This document shows, in pieces, positions 36,726-45,393 of a stretch of DNA of 47,125 nucleotides. This DNA comes from Deltaproteobacteria bacterium (lineage in GTDB: Bacteria; Myxococcota; Myxococcia; Myxococcales; 40CM-4-68-19). Each line of letters starts with the position of its first letter. Position 1 is the first letter of the stretch. A program made the position numbers and the translations under genes. The notes beneath the pieces are model-generated. The model was given only the letters and a program-made list of their open reading frames with translations, did no database searches and was not told the DNA's origin. The DNA lies in NCBI GenBank assembly GCA_025358085.1, contig JANYKT010000012.1:1-47125 (forward strand), read 5' to 3'.

Positions 36726-37505
36726 ATGACACGATTCTCAATTGGTGCGTCGATGATGTTTGCCTTGGTCGGTCTGGTCGCCTGCGGAGGTGCTGAAGTC
36801 GGCACTGCGAACAAGGCCGGGACCGCAAGCACGGAATTGCTGGGCCTCGGCCCGGCGCCGGTGGCCTTGGGTAAGGCTGGAAACTTCGCCATTCTGAGCA
36901 AGACCGGGATCACGGACGTCTATGCCTCCGCTATCACCGGAAACGTTGGAACGAGCCCCATTACCGGCGCAGCGCTGTTGCTCTCCTGCGGCGAAGTGAC
37001 GGGAACCATCTTCACCGTCGATGCGGCCGGTCCGCTTCCTTGCGCCGTGACTGACGCCACCGGACTGACCGCGGCCGTGGGAGACATGCAGCTCGCATAC
37101 GACGACGCCGCCGGACGCGTATCGCCCAACTACACTGAGTTGGGCGCCGGTGAGATCGGCGGGCTGACGCTGACCCCCGGTCTTTACAAGTGGGGCACCA
37201 GCCTGTTGATTACCCATGATGTCACGCTCTCGGGCGGCCCGAACGACGTCTGGATCTTCCAGGTTGCAGGAACCCTGATTGAGGGCAACGCCGCGCGGAT
37301 CACCCTGGCCGGCGGCGCTCTCGCGAAGAATATCTTCTGGCAGGTTGCTGGCTCCGTGACCCTTGGAACGACCGCTCACTTCGAGGGCATCGTTCTGGGC
37401 AAGACGCTGGTGGCCGTGAATACGGGAGCCTCGGTGAACGGCCGGCTGTTGGCGCAGACCGCGGTGACCCTGCAGATGAATGCGATTACGCAGCCCGCAC
37501 GGTAA
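36726..37505 (+). CDS. Ice-binding-type (DUF3494) lipoprotein
   Basis: A 259-residue protein of the DUF3494 beta-solenoid family, whose studied members bind ice crystals or act as adhesins. The N-terminus is a lipoprotein signal (MMFALVGLVACGG, lipobox Cys about residue 19). The family blocks are clear: LGKAGNFAILSKTGITDV, AITGNVGTSPI, AYDDAAGR, ELGAGEIGGLTLTPGLYKW, VTLSGGPNDVWIFQVAGTL, NIFWQVAGSVTLGTTAHFEG and GRLLAQTAVTL. The ATG follows an AGAGGGA site. A -24/-12 promoter match precedes it and a strong hairpin follows. Whether it binds ice or serves adhesion cannot be told from sequence. Confidence 0.93.
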   Translation: MTRFSIGASMMFALVGLVACGGAEVGTANKAGTASTELLGLGPAPVALGKAGNFAILSKTGITDVYASAITGNVGTSPITGAALLLSCGEVTGTIFTVDAAGPLPCAVTDATGLTAAVGDMQLAYDDAAGRVSPNYTELGAGEIGGLTLTPGLYKWGTSLLITHDVTLSGGPNDVWIFQVAGTLIEGNAARITLAGGALAKNIFWQVAGSVTLGTTAHFEGIVLGKTLVAVNTGASVNGRLLAQTAVTLQMNAITQPAR

Positions 37506-37530
37506 TTCTCAGCAACTTGAACCACCAGTC

Positions 37531-37560
37531 GGGGACACCATCGAAAGCGATGGTGTCCCC
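37531..37560 (+). terminator. Hairpin terminator after the ice-binding gene
   Basis: A perfect 13-bp stem (GGGGACACCATCG and its complement, 37531-37543 and 37548-37560) closes an AAAG loop. A weak T-rich tail (GTTGTTTG) follows. It could act in both directions, ending the ice-binding gene on + and the deacetylase remnant on -. Confidence 0.6.
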
Positions 37561-37617
37561 GCAGTTGTTTGCGATGGTATCCCGCTGGCATTCCCCTCGC
37601 CATCGCGCGGCTTCGCT

Positions 37618-38540
37618 TCAGGTTGGCATTGGCGCCGTGGCAGCAGGAGCCGTCCCCTGGCTCGGCTTCAGCAGTCGCCGCGCGGCCCGCAGCAATTCGG
37701 CGAAGCCGGAAAGTTCGGCCTCAAACTCCAGGTCGGAGCTGCGCTCGCTGTCGAGGAATCGGCGCAGCGCATACGGGATGCGTCAACCGGTCGTTGAGTC
37801 CCACATCGCAAGTAGTGGCGGTCCGGATCCCTGCCGCTTCGAGACAAGGAAAGAACGCCTCCGACCAATAGCCGCTCGGGTAGCAGGAGTGCACGAGCGG
37901 CCCCGGCGCGGAGTTGGCCAGGGCTTTGCGATTCTGCTCGACTCCTTGCGCGCCGCCGCGCCCGGCAACCGGTGCCGGTGCGTGTGCAGCTGGATATCGA
38001 AATCCTCGGCGGCTTTGGCCACTTCCGCAGGCGACATCAATTGCAGGCTCTTCTGCCGGATGAGCTGGTCGAGGTCGACTTCCAGTCCGGAAGCGACTCA
38101 CGCAAGAGCGCACCTCTCTGTGTCTCATCTGATTGCTGCTCTCCAAAGTCAGTCAGCTCCCAGGGAGCGTCAGCCTTTTGCGCCGGAGGAGCGAGCGACG
38201 TCTCTCCCTCCAACTCGAAGCCAGGCACCGCCAGATCCAGAAGCGAAGCGCTGCTGCGCCGAAAGCAATATTGCAGCGCCAATCGGAAGACGGGGACATC
38301 TCGTTCTTAATAGCAGGTGGTCAATACAAGGTCGCTTTCAAGCCTGCTTGAGGAGCGGCAGGCAATCCGGCGCGTCAATGTCGTTGCCCGGATGAAAAGT
38401 TCCTGCGAGAAGCTCGCCTCGTCGGATGACTCGGTCCCATGACAGGCGAGGATACGGAGCCGATTGCGAGTGAGGAGACGCTACAGCCGGAACAAGCCGG
38501 CGGCCTTGCAAAAACGATACAGGCTTGATTTCAAGGTCAC
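37618..38540 (-). pseudogene. Decayed polysaccharide deacetylase (NodB-type)
   Basis: Pieces of one gene are spread over several minus-strand frames. The GTG at 38540 overlaps the ATP-grasp stop by four bases and gives TLKSSLYRFCKAAGLFRL, a TAG, then LLTRNRLRILACHG (family RIL-x-YHG start) and another stop near 38,305. A second part carries ALQYCFRRSSASLLDLAVPG (38,050-38,290). The next frame has MSPAEVAKAAEDFDIQLHTHRHR, then HSCYPSGYWSEAFFPCLEAAGI in another frame, and FLDSERSSDLEFEAELSGFAELLRAARRL in the last, ending at 37618. The NodB TFDDG motif is missing. Two stops, three or more frame changes and the lost motif mark a true pseudogene. Confidence 0.82.
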
Positions 38541-39763
38541 TGAAGCTCCTTGAGCGACGGCTTTGTGACCGCCGCAGTCACGGGTGCGCGGCGGTGGAGC
38601 AGAGGTCGCGCGAAATCGCCGATGGACCGCCAGAACAACATCCGATCGCCGGGAAAGAGCAGGTCTTTCTTGATGGCTGGATTCAATGCCAGCCAGCAGA
38701 GCTGCAGCAGAGAGCCAAGCTTGTCGCCCATTGAAAGATGCGTCGACTTCAATTTCGACCAGACGTGTTGGACCTCCAGCGGGAGGTGAACGCAGGTCGC
38801 CTGTTCATAGGCCGCTTGCGGTGAAGCCGGCTGGCCGCGCCAGGCGTCGAGCAACAGTCTCGGGAAATCAACCCCGGCATAAAGTGCCAGATGGAGCGAA
38901 CCCCAGAACCGGGCGTTCATTTCGACGAACCAGAACTGGCCGGTGTCCGGGTCCCAACGGTATTCCATCATTGCGACTCCTCGCCACCCCGTAGCTGCGA
39001 GCTTTTCCCGCGCGTCGCGAAGGATCGCCTCGTGCCGGAAGCTCTTCCGAAGCGAGGAGACACCGCCGGTGAAAGGGACCTCGTGCAACCGGAGGTGCAT
39101 GAACTCCGCAAGCAAGCCTTTGTCCGTCACCAGGAAAGAGGCGCCGACGCCGCGGCCAGGAACGTGGCCCTGCACGATGGCGTGCCGGAAGCGCCGGGTC
39201 AGCGACCGCAGCAACTCAATCGCTTCTGCAGAAGTCTCCGCGCGCACCGTCCTACCGCGCGACTCGTCCAGCGAATGGCATCCGTCGGTCTTGACGTACA
39301 ACGGGAGCCCCAGGGCCTCCAGCCGGGCTGCGGACGGCAGCACTGGAAGGTCCACCAGCAAGGTGGGCGGCAGGTGCGGCGCGCCCCGCGACATAAGGTG
39401 TTGGAGCAAGTCATACTTGCTCAGCGCCAGCCGCGTCAGCGCCTCGTCGCCCGCTTCGAAAGGCACCAGGGCACGAAGGTCCTGATCCTGAGGTGTGAGC
39501 GAAAGGAGAAAGCTCTCCGAGGGAACGATTGCGCGGATTTGATTGGCGCGTACGTAGTCCCGCACCCAGGCGACGTAGAAAGGACCACAAGGCGGCGCGA
39601 CCACGCCCCGCGTCGCGTAACGAGAGCGAAGACCCAACGCGGACGATTGGCTTGAGATCGCGTGAACGGCAAACCCCGCGCGGCCGAGCGAGCGGATCAC
39701 GCCGATAGCACCCATCCTGTCGGCTTGGGGCACCAGCACGTTGAAGTCATTGGCTGGCCGCAA
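38537..39763 (-). CDS. ATP-grasp carboxylate ligase-like protein
   Basis: About 408 residues if started at the TTG at 39763 behind a GGGGG sequence; the frame is open further up to 40090 but that part runs under the divergent gene. The N-terminal domain (VLVPQADRMGAIGVIRSLGRAGFAVHAIS) precedes an ATP-grasp fold with the substrate Lys in LPLYVKTDG and the metal-binding block FWFVEMNARFWGS (E-x-N-x-R). The family joins a carboxylate to an amine or similar nucleophile using ATP. The partner gene downstream is the ruined polysaccharide deacetylase, so a cell-surface sugar modification is likely, but the substrate is unknown. Confidence 0.82.
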   Translation of the reverse strand: MRPANDFNVLVPQADRMGAIGVIRSLGRAGFAVHAISSQSSALGLRSRYATRGVVAPPCGPFYVAWVRDYVRANQIRAIVPSESFLLSLTPQDQDLRALVPFEAGDEALTRLALSKYDLLQHLMSRGAPHLPPTLLVDLPVLPSAARLEALGLPLYVKTDGCHSLDESRGRTVRAETSAEAIELLRSLTRRFRHAIVQGHVPGRGVGASFLVTDKGLLAEFMHLRLHEVPFTGGVSSLRKSFRHEAILRDAREKLAATGWRGVAMMEYRWDPDTGQFWFVEMNARFWGSLHLALYAGVDFPRLLLDAWRGQPASPQAAYEQATCVHLPLEVQHVWSKLKSTHLSMGDKLGSLLQLCWLALNPAIKKDLLFPGDRMLFWRSIGDFARPLLHRRAPVTAAVTKPSLKELQ

Positions 39764-39907
39764 AGTGCCCCCGCGCGCAAAATTATTTTGCCCTATAAAG
39801 TATTGAATGAGTGATTGAAGGGCAAGTGTCTCAAGCAGGGGCGTGGCGAAATCATTTCCTCTTGCCCGGTCTGCAATGGGCCCACAACCTGTCCCGGGGG
39901 GATTTGC

Positions 39908-41674
39908 ATGCGCAGCTTGTTTCTCTTTCATGTCGGTTCGAATGGCGGCTACGCGATCGGTCCGCTGGAGCAACTCTTCCTCAGGACCGGACTCGACCTT
40001 TCCTCCGGGGACCCGGGTGCCGTTCATTTTGCCTATCGCGACTTCTCGAAGGGAAGGCCTGCGATCGCGCTGGAAAATGTAGTCGTTCACGACTTCACCG
40101 ATCGCCGCCCGGCCAACCTCGAGCGCCTCGCCGGCTACGTGCGCGCGAACCGCATCGAGCTGGTGGTAGCCTTTGATTTCGAGCCCATCGATCCGCTGGT
40201 CGTTGCATTGAAGAAGGCCGGCGCGCGCACCTTCATTGCCTATTGGGGCGCGCCCGTGTCCGGAGCCTCCCCTCGTTGGAAAGCGCTGCTCATGGCGGCG
40301 CAGTTCGCGCTCTCCCGGTCCACTGTCGATTCAATGATTTTCGAATCGAAAGCGATGGCCGACACCGCCACGCGCGACCGCGGTCTGCCGCGCTCGCGCA
40401 TCGACCTGGTGCCGTTGGGCGTCCGCACCGACCTCTTCCGGCCGCAGGTCTCCACCTACGCGCATGACACGTTCGGGTTCCCGAAAGACCGGCGCATCTT
40501 CGTCTATTCCGGACATATGGAGCACCGCAAAGGCGTACGCGTGATCATTGGAGCGGCGCTCGAACTGTTGCGCCAAAGGAACGATGTCGCTTTCCTGATC
40601 TGCGGCAATCGCGCTGGCGAGGCCGACGCCTTCGAGGCCACCATTCGTGCAGCGGGGCAAAGCGCGCATCTCCGGCTGGGCGGCTATCGAGCGGACCTGC
40701 CGCGGATCTTTCCCGGCTGCTTCGCCGGGGTCATCGCGTCGACGGGCTGGGATTCCTTTACCTATTCTTCCGTGGAGATGGCGGCCTGCGGGCTCCCGGT
40801 CATCGCCTCCCGGCTGCAAGGCCTCGCAGAAGCCGTGCTCGACGGCAAGACAGGGCTTCTGTTCGAGCCCGGTGATTCGCGAGCGCTGGCCGCTGCCATG
40901 GAGCGACTGCTGGATGAACCGGGTCTGGCGCGGGCCCTGGGCCAGGCTGCCAGGGAGCGTGTCGAGCGCGAGCTGGACGTCGAGACGCAATTCAAGGCCT
41001 TCCAATCCGTGATTGAGCGCCGGATGAACTCAAATGCTTCTTTTGCTGGACAATGGCTGATGACGCCAGAGCGGTTGCAGGCGCGGTTCGGCCGCCGCAA
41101 GGGATTCCTCCGCCATTGCCTCGCGCGTCTGATGGATTCAACCGGCGCTTATCGCAAAGAGCGGGATATCGACTGGTCCCGGGTGCGCCGGCTGGTCTTT
41201 GTCTGCCAGGGCAACATCTGCCGGAGCGCCTATGCGGAGGCGCGCGCGCGCAGTCTCGGATTGCGAGCTGCATCGTTTGGGCTTCTGGCCGGTGAAGGGG
41301 CCGAGGCCAATGCCACCGCAGTCGAAAAGGCTGCCCGGCGCGGAATCGATCTTGGCGCGCATCGCGCCCGGCGGCCTTCCCCGAGCCTCATGGCCGACGG
41401 TGACCTGCTCATTGGAATGGAATCGAAACACCTTGAAAGCCTCGCGCGGCTCACGAAAGCGAAGTCAACGCTGCTCGGGCTCTGGTCCACGCCAGCGCGA
41501 CCGCACCTCGAGGACCCCTACGGGCTCTCAGGTGCTTACTTCGAAACCTGTTTCGATGTGATTGATTCCGCGGTCGCAAACCTCTCGACCCTGGCTCGGG
41601 CCGCGCGCGATGAAACCGGGTCCGCGGGGCAAGGCAGCGAGCATGACGGCCGCTCCGCGAGGTGCGCAACCTGA
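39908..41674 (+). CDS. Glycosyltransferase (GT4) fused to low-molecular-weight tyrosine phosphatase
   Basis: A 588-residue two-domain protein. Residues 1-380 are a GT-B fold glycosyltransferase of the GT4 type (VPLGVRTDLFRP, FVYSGHMEHRKGV, and SSVEMAACGLPVIASRLQGLAE with the sugar-nucleotide Glu). A linker leads to a LMW-PTP domain from about 428: CQGNICRS (Cys 433, Arg 439) is the complete C-x5-R-S phosphate loop, and the general acid Asp 536 is in EDPYG. LMW-PTPs of this type (Wzb, Etp) dephosphorylate tyrosine kinases of capsule export. The ATG at 39908 follows GGGGGGA; upstream in-frame residues have no fold. No stop or frame change separates the domains. Confidence 0.92.
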   Translation: MRSLFLFHVGSNGGYAIGPLEQLFLRTGLDLSSGDPGAVHFAYRDFSKGRPAIALENVVVHDFTDRRPANLERLAGYVRANRIELVVAFDFEPIDPLVVALKKAGARTFIAYWGAPVSGASPRWKALLMAAQFALSRSTVDSMIFESKAMADTATRDRGLPRSRIDLVPLGVRTDLFRPQVSTYAHDTFGFPKDRRIFVYSGHMEHRKGVRVIIGAALELLRQRNDVAFLICGNRAGEADAFEATIRAAGQSAHLRLGGYRADLPRIFPGCFAGVIASTGWDSFTYSSVEMAACGLPVIASRLQGLAEAVLDGKTGLLFEPGDSRALAAAMERLLDEPGLARALGQAARERVERELDVETQFKAFQSVIERRMNSNASFAGQWLMTPERLQARFGRRKGFLRHCLARLMDSTGAYRKERDIDWSRVRRLVFVCQGNICRSAYAEARARSLGLRAASFGLLAGEGAEANATAVEKAARRGIDLGAHRARRPSPSLMADGDLLIGMESKHLESLARLTKAKSTLLGLWSTPARPHLEDPYGLSGAYFETCFDVIDSAVANLSTLARAARDETGSAGQGSEHDGRSARCAT

Positions 41675-41686
41675 GCTGCTCGGGGA

Positions 41687-41704
41687 CCCCGCCGAGCGGC
41701 GGGG
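41687..41704. terminator. Hairpin between convergent genes
   Basis: CCCCGCC-GAGC-GGCGGGG is a perfect 7-bp GC stem with a 4-base loop in the 49-base gap between the ends of the glycosyltransferase and the lipoprotein genes. No T run follows on either strand, so termination is only a guess from position. Confidence 0.4.
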
Positions 41705-41723
41705 GCCGAGGTTGTTCTCGCGA

Positions 41724-42359
41724 TCAATGCACCGAGTTGAAGACGAGGTCGACCTGCGCGTCCACCGTACCCGAGCCCGAGACTTTACCGTTGATGCTGT
41801 TGAGCGCGCTCTGGGTGATCTCGCCATGTCCCGAGATTGACGTCTTCGTCTTGCAGTCGCTCTTGCAGGTCGCAGTGGCGTTCGCGACACAATTCACGTC
41901 GCTCGAGTTCTTGCACTGCACCTGGGCGCTGGCCGTGCAGTAATCCGTACAATTGGTGTCGCTCGTCGGCAGGCTGGCCTGGACGGTGAACGTCGCGACG
42001 CTCGAGGTCTTCACGTTGCTCACCACGCCGCAGACGGGATTGGTAATGCTGCCGCTGCTCTGGGCGCTCCCGTAGTCGCTGACGTAGTCGCCGCCGTCCG
42101 AGACGGACCCCGAGGTCATGACCGTCTCGCTGTAGTCGCCGCTGGTCAACGTGCAGAGCGCTCCGGCCGCTTTGTCGAAAGTTCCCGCACCGGTGAGCGT
42201 GACCGTGACTTTCAGGTCGTCGGGCTTCGGCTGCGGAGCCACCTGCTTGCCGCCTTCGCTGGCTGGCTTGGCATAGGTGGCCTTGCCGTGGGTATTTGTC
42301 TGGACGGTGGTGCTTCCGCAGGCTGCGATGGTGAAGCAGCAGAGAAGGGCGATGCGCAT
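41724..42359 (-). CDS. Cysteine-rich lipoprotein, unknown
   Basis: A 211-residue protein whose family I do not know. The ATG at 42359 follows GGAG and gives MRIALLCCFTIAACGS, a lipoprotein signal with lipobox AAC. A Lys/Pro-rich spacer leads to a Ser/Thr-rich domain with two Cys (near LCTLTSGDY and NPVCGVV) and then a Cys-dense segment (NCTDYCTASAQVQCKNS and the following ATCKSDCKTK). The Cys spacing suggests several disulphides. It is convergent with the glycosyltransferase-phosphatase gene and divergent from the glycosylase gene. Confidence 0.8.
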   Translation of the reverse strand: MRIALLCCFTIAACGSTTVQTNTHGKATYAKPASEGGKQVAPQPKPDDLKVTVTLTGAGTFDKAAGALCTLTSGDYSETVMTSGSVSDGGDYVSDYGSAQSSGSITNPVCGVVSNVKTSSVATFTVQASLPTSDTNCTDYCTASAQVQCKNSSDVNCVANATATCKSDCKTKTSISGHGEITQSALNSINGKVSGSGTVDAQVDLVFNSVH

Positions 42360-42462
42360 GGAAGCTCCTGCCTGATTGAGGTTTACAGCATCCCAGGGAC
42401 AGCCGCGGCGGCGCTGTGGCCACCGGCTGCACGGGAGGAAGCAGTGTTGTATACCGGCGCGC

Positions 42463-43242
42463 GTGAATGACACCGAAGAGCTTGCGCACGCGGTCGCCGA
42501 GGCGCGCGCCTATGTCATGTGGGCTACAGATGCCGGTCTCTGTATCCTGAAGTCCGATTCAAGTGCCGACAACGAGGAGTTGATGCGCGCACCAGGGAAT
42601 CAGCCGGCGAGCAAGGCCGAAGGCCACACGGTGCTCGTGCAGGAGAGCGCTTTACACAAAGACGCCGCTGCCCCGGGAAAGCCAGGCCTTCCGACGCTCG
42701 CTTCCGTGCGCGCCGAAATGGGCGAGTGCACCCGCTGCAAGCTCCACAAGTGCCGCAATCAAATCGTCTTCGGCGTCGGCAGCGCGCAGGCGCGTCTGGT
42801 CTTCGTCGGCGAGGCGCCGGGCGAGGACGAGGATCTATCGGGCGAACCGTTCGTGGGGAAAGCCGGGCAGCTGCTGACTAAAATGATTGAGGCAATGGGC
42901 CTCTCGCGCGACACCGTCTATATCTGCAATACGGTCAAGTGCCGCCCGCCGAACAACCGCAATCCCGAGCCCGACGAGCTCGAATCATGCGAACCGTTCC
43001 TCAAGGGGCAGCTCAAAGCCTTGCAAGCAGAGGTCATCGTCACACTCGGCAGGTTCGCGGCCCAGGCGCTGCTGCGCGATCAGACGCCCATCTCGCGACT
43101 GCGCGGCATCTGGCGCGAGTACGAAGGCGTAGCGCTGATGCCGACCTTCCACCCCGCTTATCTATTGAGGAGCCCCGGCGAGAAGGCCAAAGTCTGGGGC
43201 GACCTGCAGGAAGTGATGAAGAAGCTGGGGCTGCGCAAGTGA
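42463..43242 (+). CDS. Uracil-DNA glycosylase, family 4 (Fe-S type)
   Basis: Removes uracil from DNA at the start of base-excision repair. The 259-residue product has the cluster Cys pair ([10 protein letters not shown]), motif [45 protein letters not shown] with the other cluster Cys, and the FHPAYLL motif. Four Cys for a [4Fe-4S] cluster are present. About 80 residues in front of the core are extra and polar. The start was set at the GTG at 42463 because the upstream part has a poor composition. Its stop overlaps the next gene's GTG. Confidence 0.93.
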   Translation: MNDTEELAHAVAEARAYVMWATDAGLCILKSDSSADNEELMRAPGNQPASKAEGHTVLVQESALHKDAAAPGKPGLPTLASVRAEMGECTRCKLHKCRNQIVFGVGSAQARLVFVGEAPGEDEDLSGEPFVGKAGQLLTKMIEAMGLSRDTVYICNTVKCRPPNNRNPEPDELESCEPFLKGQLKALQAEVIVTLGRFAAQALLRDQTPISRLRGIWREYEGVALMPTFHPAYLLRSPGEKAKVWGDLQEVMKKLGLRK

Positions 43243-44567
43243 TCGCGGCGCTGATCTGCGCAGCCGCCGCCGGCTCGCCCTGGATCCTTTATGCCGAGCT
43301 GACCGGCTCAGTGGACCCCGGCTCGGGCGCGCATCTGGTCGAGGCCATTCACGAGGCGGAGGATCGCGGTGCTGAGGCGTTGGTGGTCCGCATCGACACG
43401 CCCGGCGGTCTTCTGGCCAGCACGCGCGAGGTGGTGCAGGCCGAGTTGTCGGCGCACGTGCCGATCGTTTTCTGGGTCGGCCCGCCCGGGGCGCGCGCGG
43501 GCTCGGCCGGCGTCTTCATCACCATGGCGGCGCACGTAGCGGCGATGGCGAAAGCCTCCAACATCGGTGCGGCGCACCCGGTCTCGCTCTTCGGAGGCGG
43601 CTCTGAGCCCACGCCGCCGGCGGGGAAAAAGAACGAGCCGGACACGATGCAAAAAAAGATGGAGAACGACACCGCAGCCTTTATCCGCGGTATCGCCGAG
43701 CGCCGGTTTCGCAATGTGGACTGGGCCGAGAAGGCGGTGCGGGACAGTGAGAGTGTGACCGCGACTAAAGCCGTCGAGCTGAAAGTGGTGGACCTGCTCG
43801 CCGAGGATCTGCCGGACCTGCTACACAAAATCGACGGCATGAAGGTTGAGCTGGGTTCTGGCGATGCGCGCGTGCTGCACACCGCGAGCGCGGAGATAAG
43901 GCCTATGACCTGGTCCGTCAAGCACCGCGTCCTGCACGCGCTCGCCGATCCCGAGATCACCTTTCTGATTGGCATGCTCGGCGTGATTGGCATCCTTCTG
44001 GAGCTCTTTCATCCGGGCACGCTTTTGCCGGGCCTGGTCGGCGTGGTCTGCCTGGTCATCGCCGCGATGGGCCTGCAAATGCTGGCGGTCAACTTCGGTG
44101 CGCTGGTCCTGATCGCGCTCGGTGTCGCCTTCTTCGTCGCCGAATTTTATGCCGGCGGCCACGGCGGCTTCATCGCGGCCGGCGCGGTCTGCCTGGTGCT
44201 GGGCTCGCTCTTCCTGATTGGTCACGTCGACGCGCGCTTCTATGCCGACCCGGACTTCGGGCTCGGCTGGCGGCTCGCGCTGCCGGTGGGTGCAGCCACC
44301 GCCCTCATCGCGGGAACGCTCGCGTGGAAGCTGTCGAGCAGCTCGCGCTCAAAGCTGCGCACCGGCGCGCCTGGACTGGTCGGAGAAGTAGGCGAGGTGC
44401 GCGACGCGCTGCAGGGCGGGCAGCCGGGCAGCGTGCTGGTGCACGGCGAGCTGTGGAGGGCATCGAGCCAGGAAGAGCTTGAAAGCGGCGCGCGCGCGCG
44501 CGTCGTCGCAGTCAGTGGATTGCAATTGCAGGTATCGCGGGCCTCGCAAGATGCCAGCACTTCGTAG
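43239..44567 (+). CDS. NfeD-type membrane serine protease
   Basis: A 442-residue membrane protein of the long NfeD class (NfeD1b). It starts at GTG overlapping the glycosylase stop by four bases and has a short signal. A ClpP-like protease domain follows ([15 protein letters not shown]; the Ser candidate is in [15 protein letters not shown]; a Lys lies in [17 protein letters not shown]). Then four or so membrane helices (about 225-370) and a C-terminal OB-fold ([16 protein letters not shown] to LQVSRAS). Relatives cleave the C-terminus of stomatin partners. A stomatin/slipin gene follows at 13 bases, the usual pairing. Confidence 0.93.
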   Translation: MIAALICAAAAGSPWILYAELTGSVDPGSGAHLVEAIHEAEDRGAEALVVRIDTPGGLLASTREVVQAELSAHVPIVFWVGPPGARAGSAGVFITMAAHVAAMAKASNIGAAHPVSLFGGGSEPTPPAGKKNEPDTMQKKMENDTAAFIRGIAERRFRNVDWAEKAVRDSESVTATKAVELKVVDLLAEDLPDLLHKIDGMKVELGSGDARVLHTASAEIRPMTWSVKHRVLHALADPEITFLIGMLGVIGILLELFHPGTLLPGLVGVVCLVIAAMGLQMLAVNFGALVLIALGVAFFVAEFYAGGHGGFIAAGAVCLVLGSLFLIGHVDARFYADPDFGLGWRLALPVGAATALIAGTLAWKLSSSSRSKLRTGAPGLVGEVGEVRDALQGGQPGSVLVHGELWRASSQEELESGARARVVAVSGLQLQVSRASQDASTS

Positions 44568-44580
44568 CAAGGAGCATGAA

Positions 44581-45393
44581 ATGCCATTCTGGTTGATCTT
44601 CGTCGTACCAATCGCATTCTGGATTCTCACCGGACTCAAGGTCATTCAGGAATACGAGGCAGGCGTCATCTTCCGCCTGGGCCGCTATGCCGAGACCAAG
44701 CGCGCGGGACTCAACTGGATCGTGCCTGGTATCGACCGCATGGTGAAGATCGACCTGCGCACGGTGACGCGCGATGTGCCGCCGCAGGACGTGATTACGC
44801 GAGACAACGTCTCGCTGAAAGTCTCGGCCGTTATCTACTTTCGCGTGATTGACGCCGAGAAGGCGGTCATCCAGGTGGAGAACTATCTCTATGCAACTTC
44901 GCAGCTGGCGCAGACCACGCTGCGCTCCACGCTGGGCAAGCTCGAGCTCGATGACCTGCTCGCGCAGCGGGAGAAGATCAATAAAGAATTGCAGCTCGTG
45001 CTCGACCTGCACACCGAGCCATGGGGCATCAAGGTCTCCGCCGTCGAGGTGAAGCAGCTCGACCTGCCGCCCGAGATGCAGCGCGCGATGGCCCGGCAGG
45101 CGGAAGCGGAGCGGGAGCGGCGCGCCAAGGTGATTGCGGCCGAGGGTGAGTACCAGGCGGCCGAGAAGCTCGGCATGGCGGCCGACGTGATTGACGCGCA
45201 CCCGGCGGCATTGCAGCTGCGCTTTCTGCAGACGCTGGTGGAGGTCAGCGCGGAGAAGGCTTCAACCATCGTCTTCCCTGTTCCAATTGATATGCTCTCA
45301 TCGTTCCTCAAGAGAGCTGCCGAGCCGCCTGGAGCGCTGCCACGGCCGCCTGTAGCGCTGCCACGGCCGCCTGGAGCGCCGGGTGTCACTTGA
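44581..45393 (+). CDS. Slipin/stomatin (SPFH domain) membrane protein
   Basis: A 270-residue SPFH protein. One N-terminal membrane hairpin ([18 protein letters not shown]) precedes the SPFH core ([35 protein letters not shown], then [29 protein letters not shown]). The C-terminus ends in a Pro/Arg-rich tail that comes from a short 21-base repeat. SPFH proteins form membrane microdomains and pair with NfeD proteases, here the upstream gene. The ATG at 44581 follows GGAG. Its last 11 bases overlap the next gene. Confidence 0.93.
   Translation: MPFWLIFVVPIAFWILTGLKVIQEYEAGVIFRLGRYAETKRAGLNWIVPGIDRMVKIDLRTVTRDVPPQDVITRDNVSLKVSAVIYFRVIDAEKAVIQVENYLYATSQLAQTTLRSTLGKLELDDLLAQREKINKELQLVLDLHTEPWGIKVSAVEVKQLDLPPEMQRAMARQAEAERERRAKVIAAEGEYQAAEKLGMAADVIDAHPAALQLRFLQTLVEVSAEKASTIVFPVPIDMLSSFLKRAAEPPGALPRPPVALPRPPGAPGVT
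45324..45381 (+). repeat. 21-base tandem repeat in the slipin tail
   Basis: The unit GCCGCCTGGAGCGCTGCCACG occurs at 45324-45344, again with one change at 45345-45365, then in part up to 45381. It codes the Pro-rich LPRPPxA repeats at the end of the slipin and runs up to the start of kdd. Confidence 0.8.
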
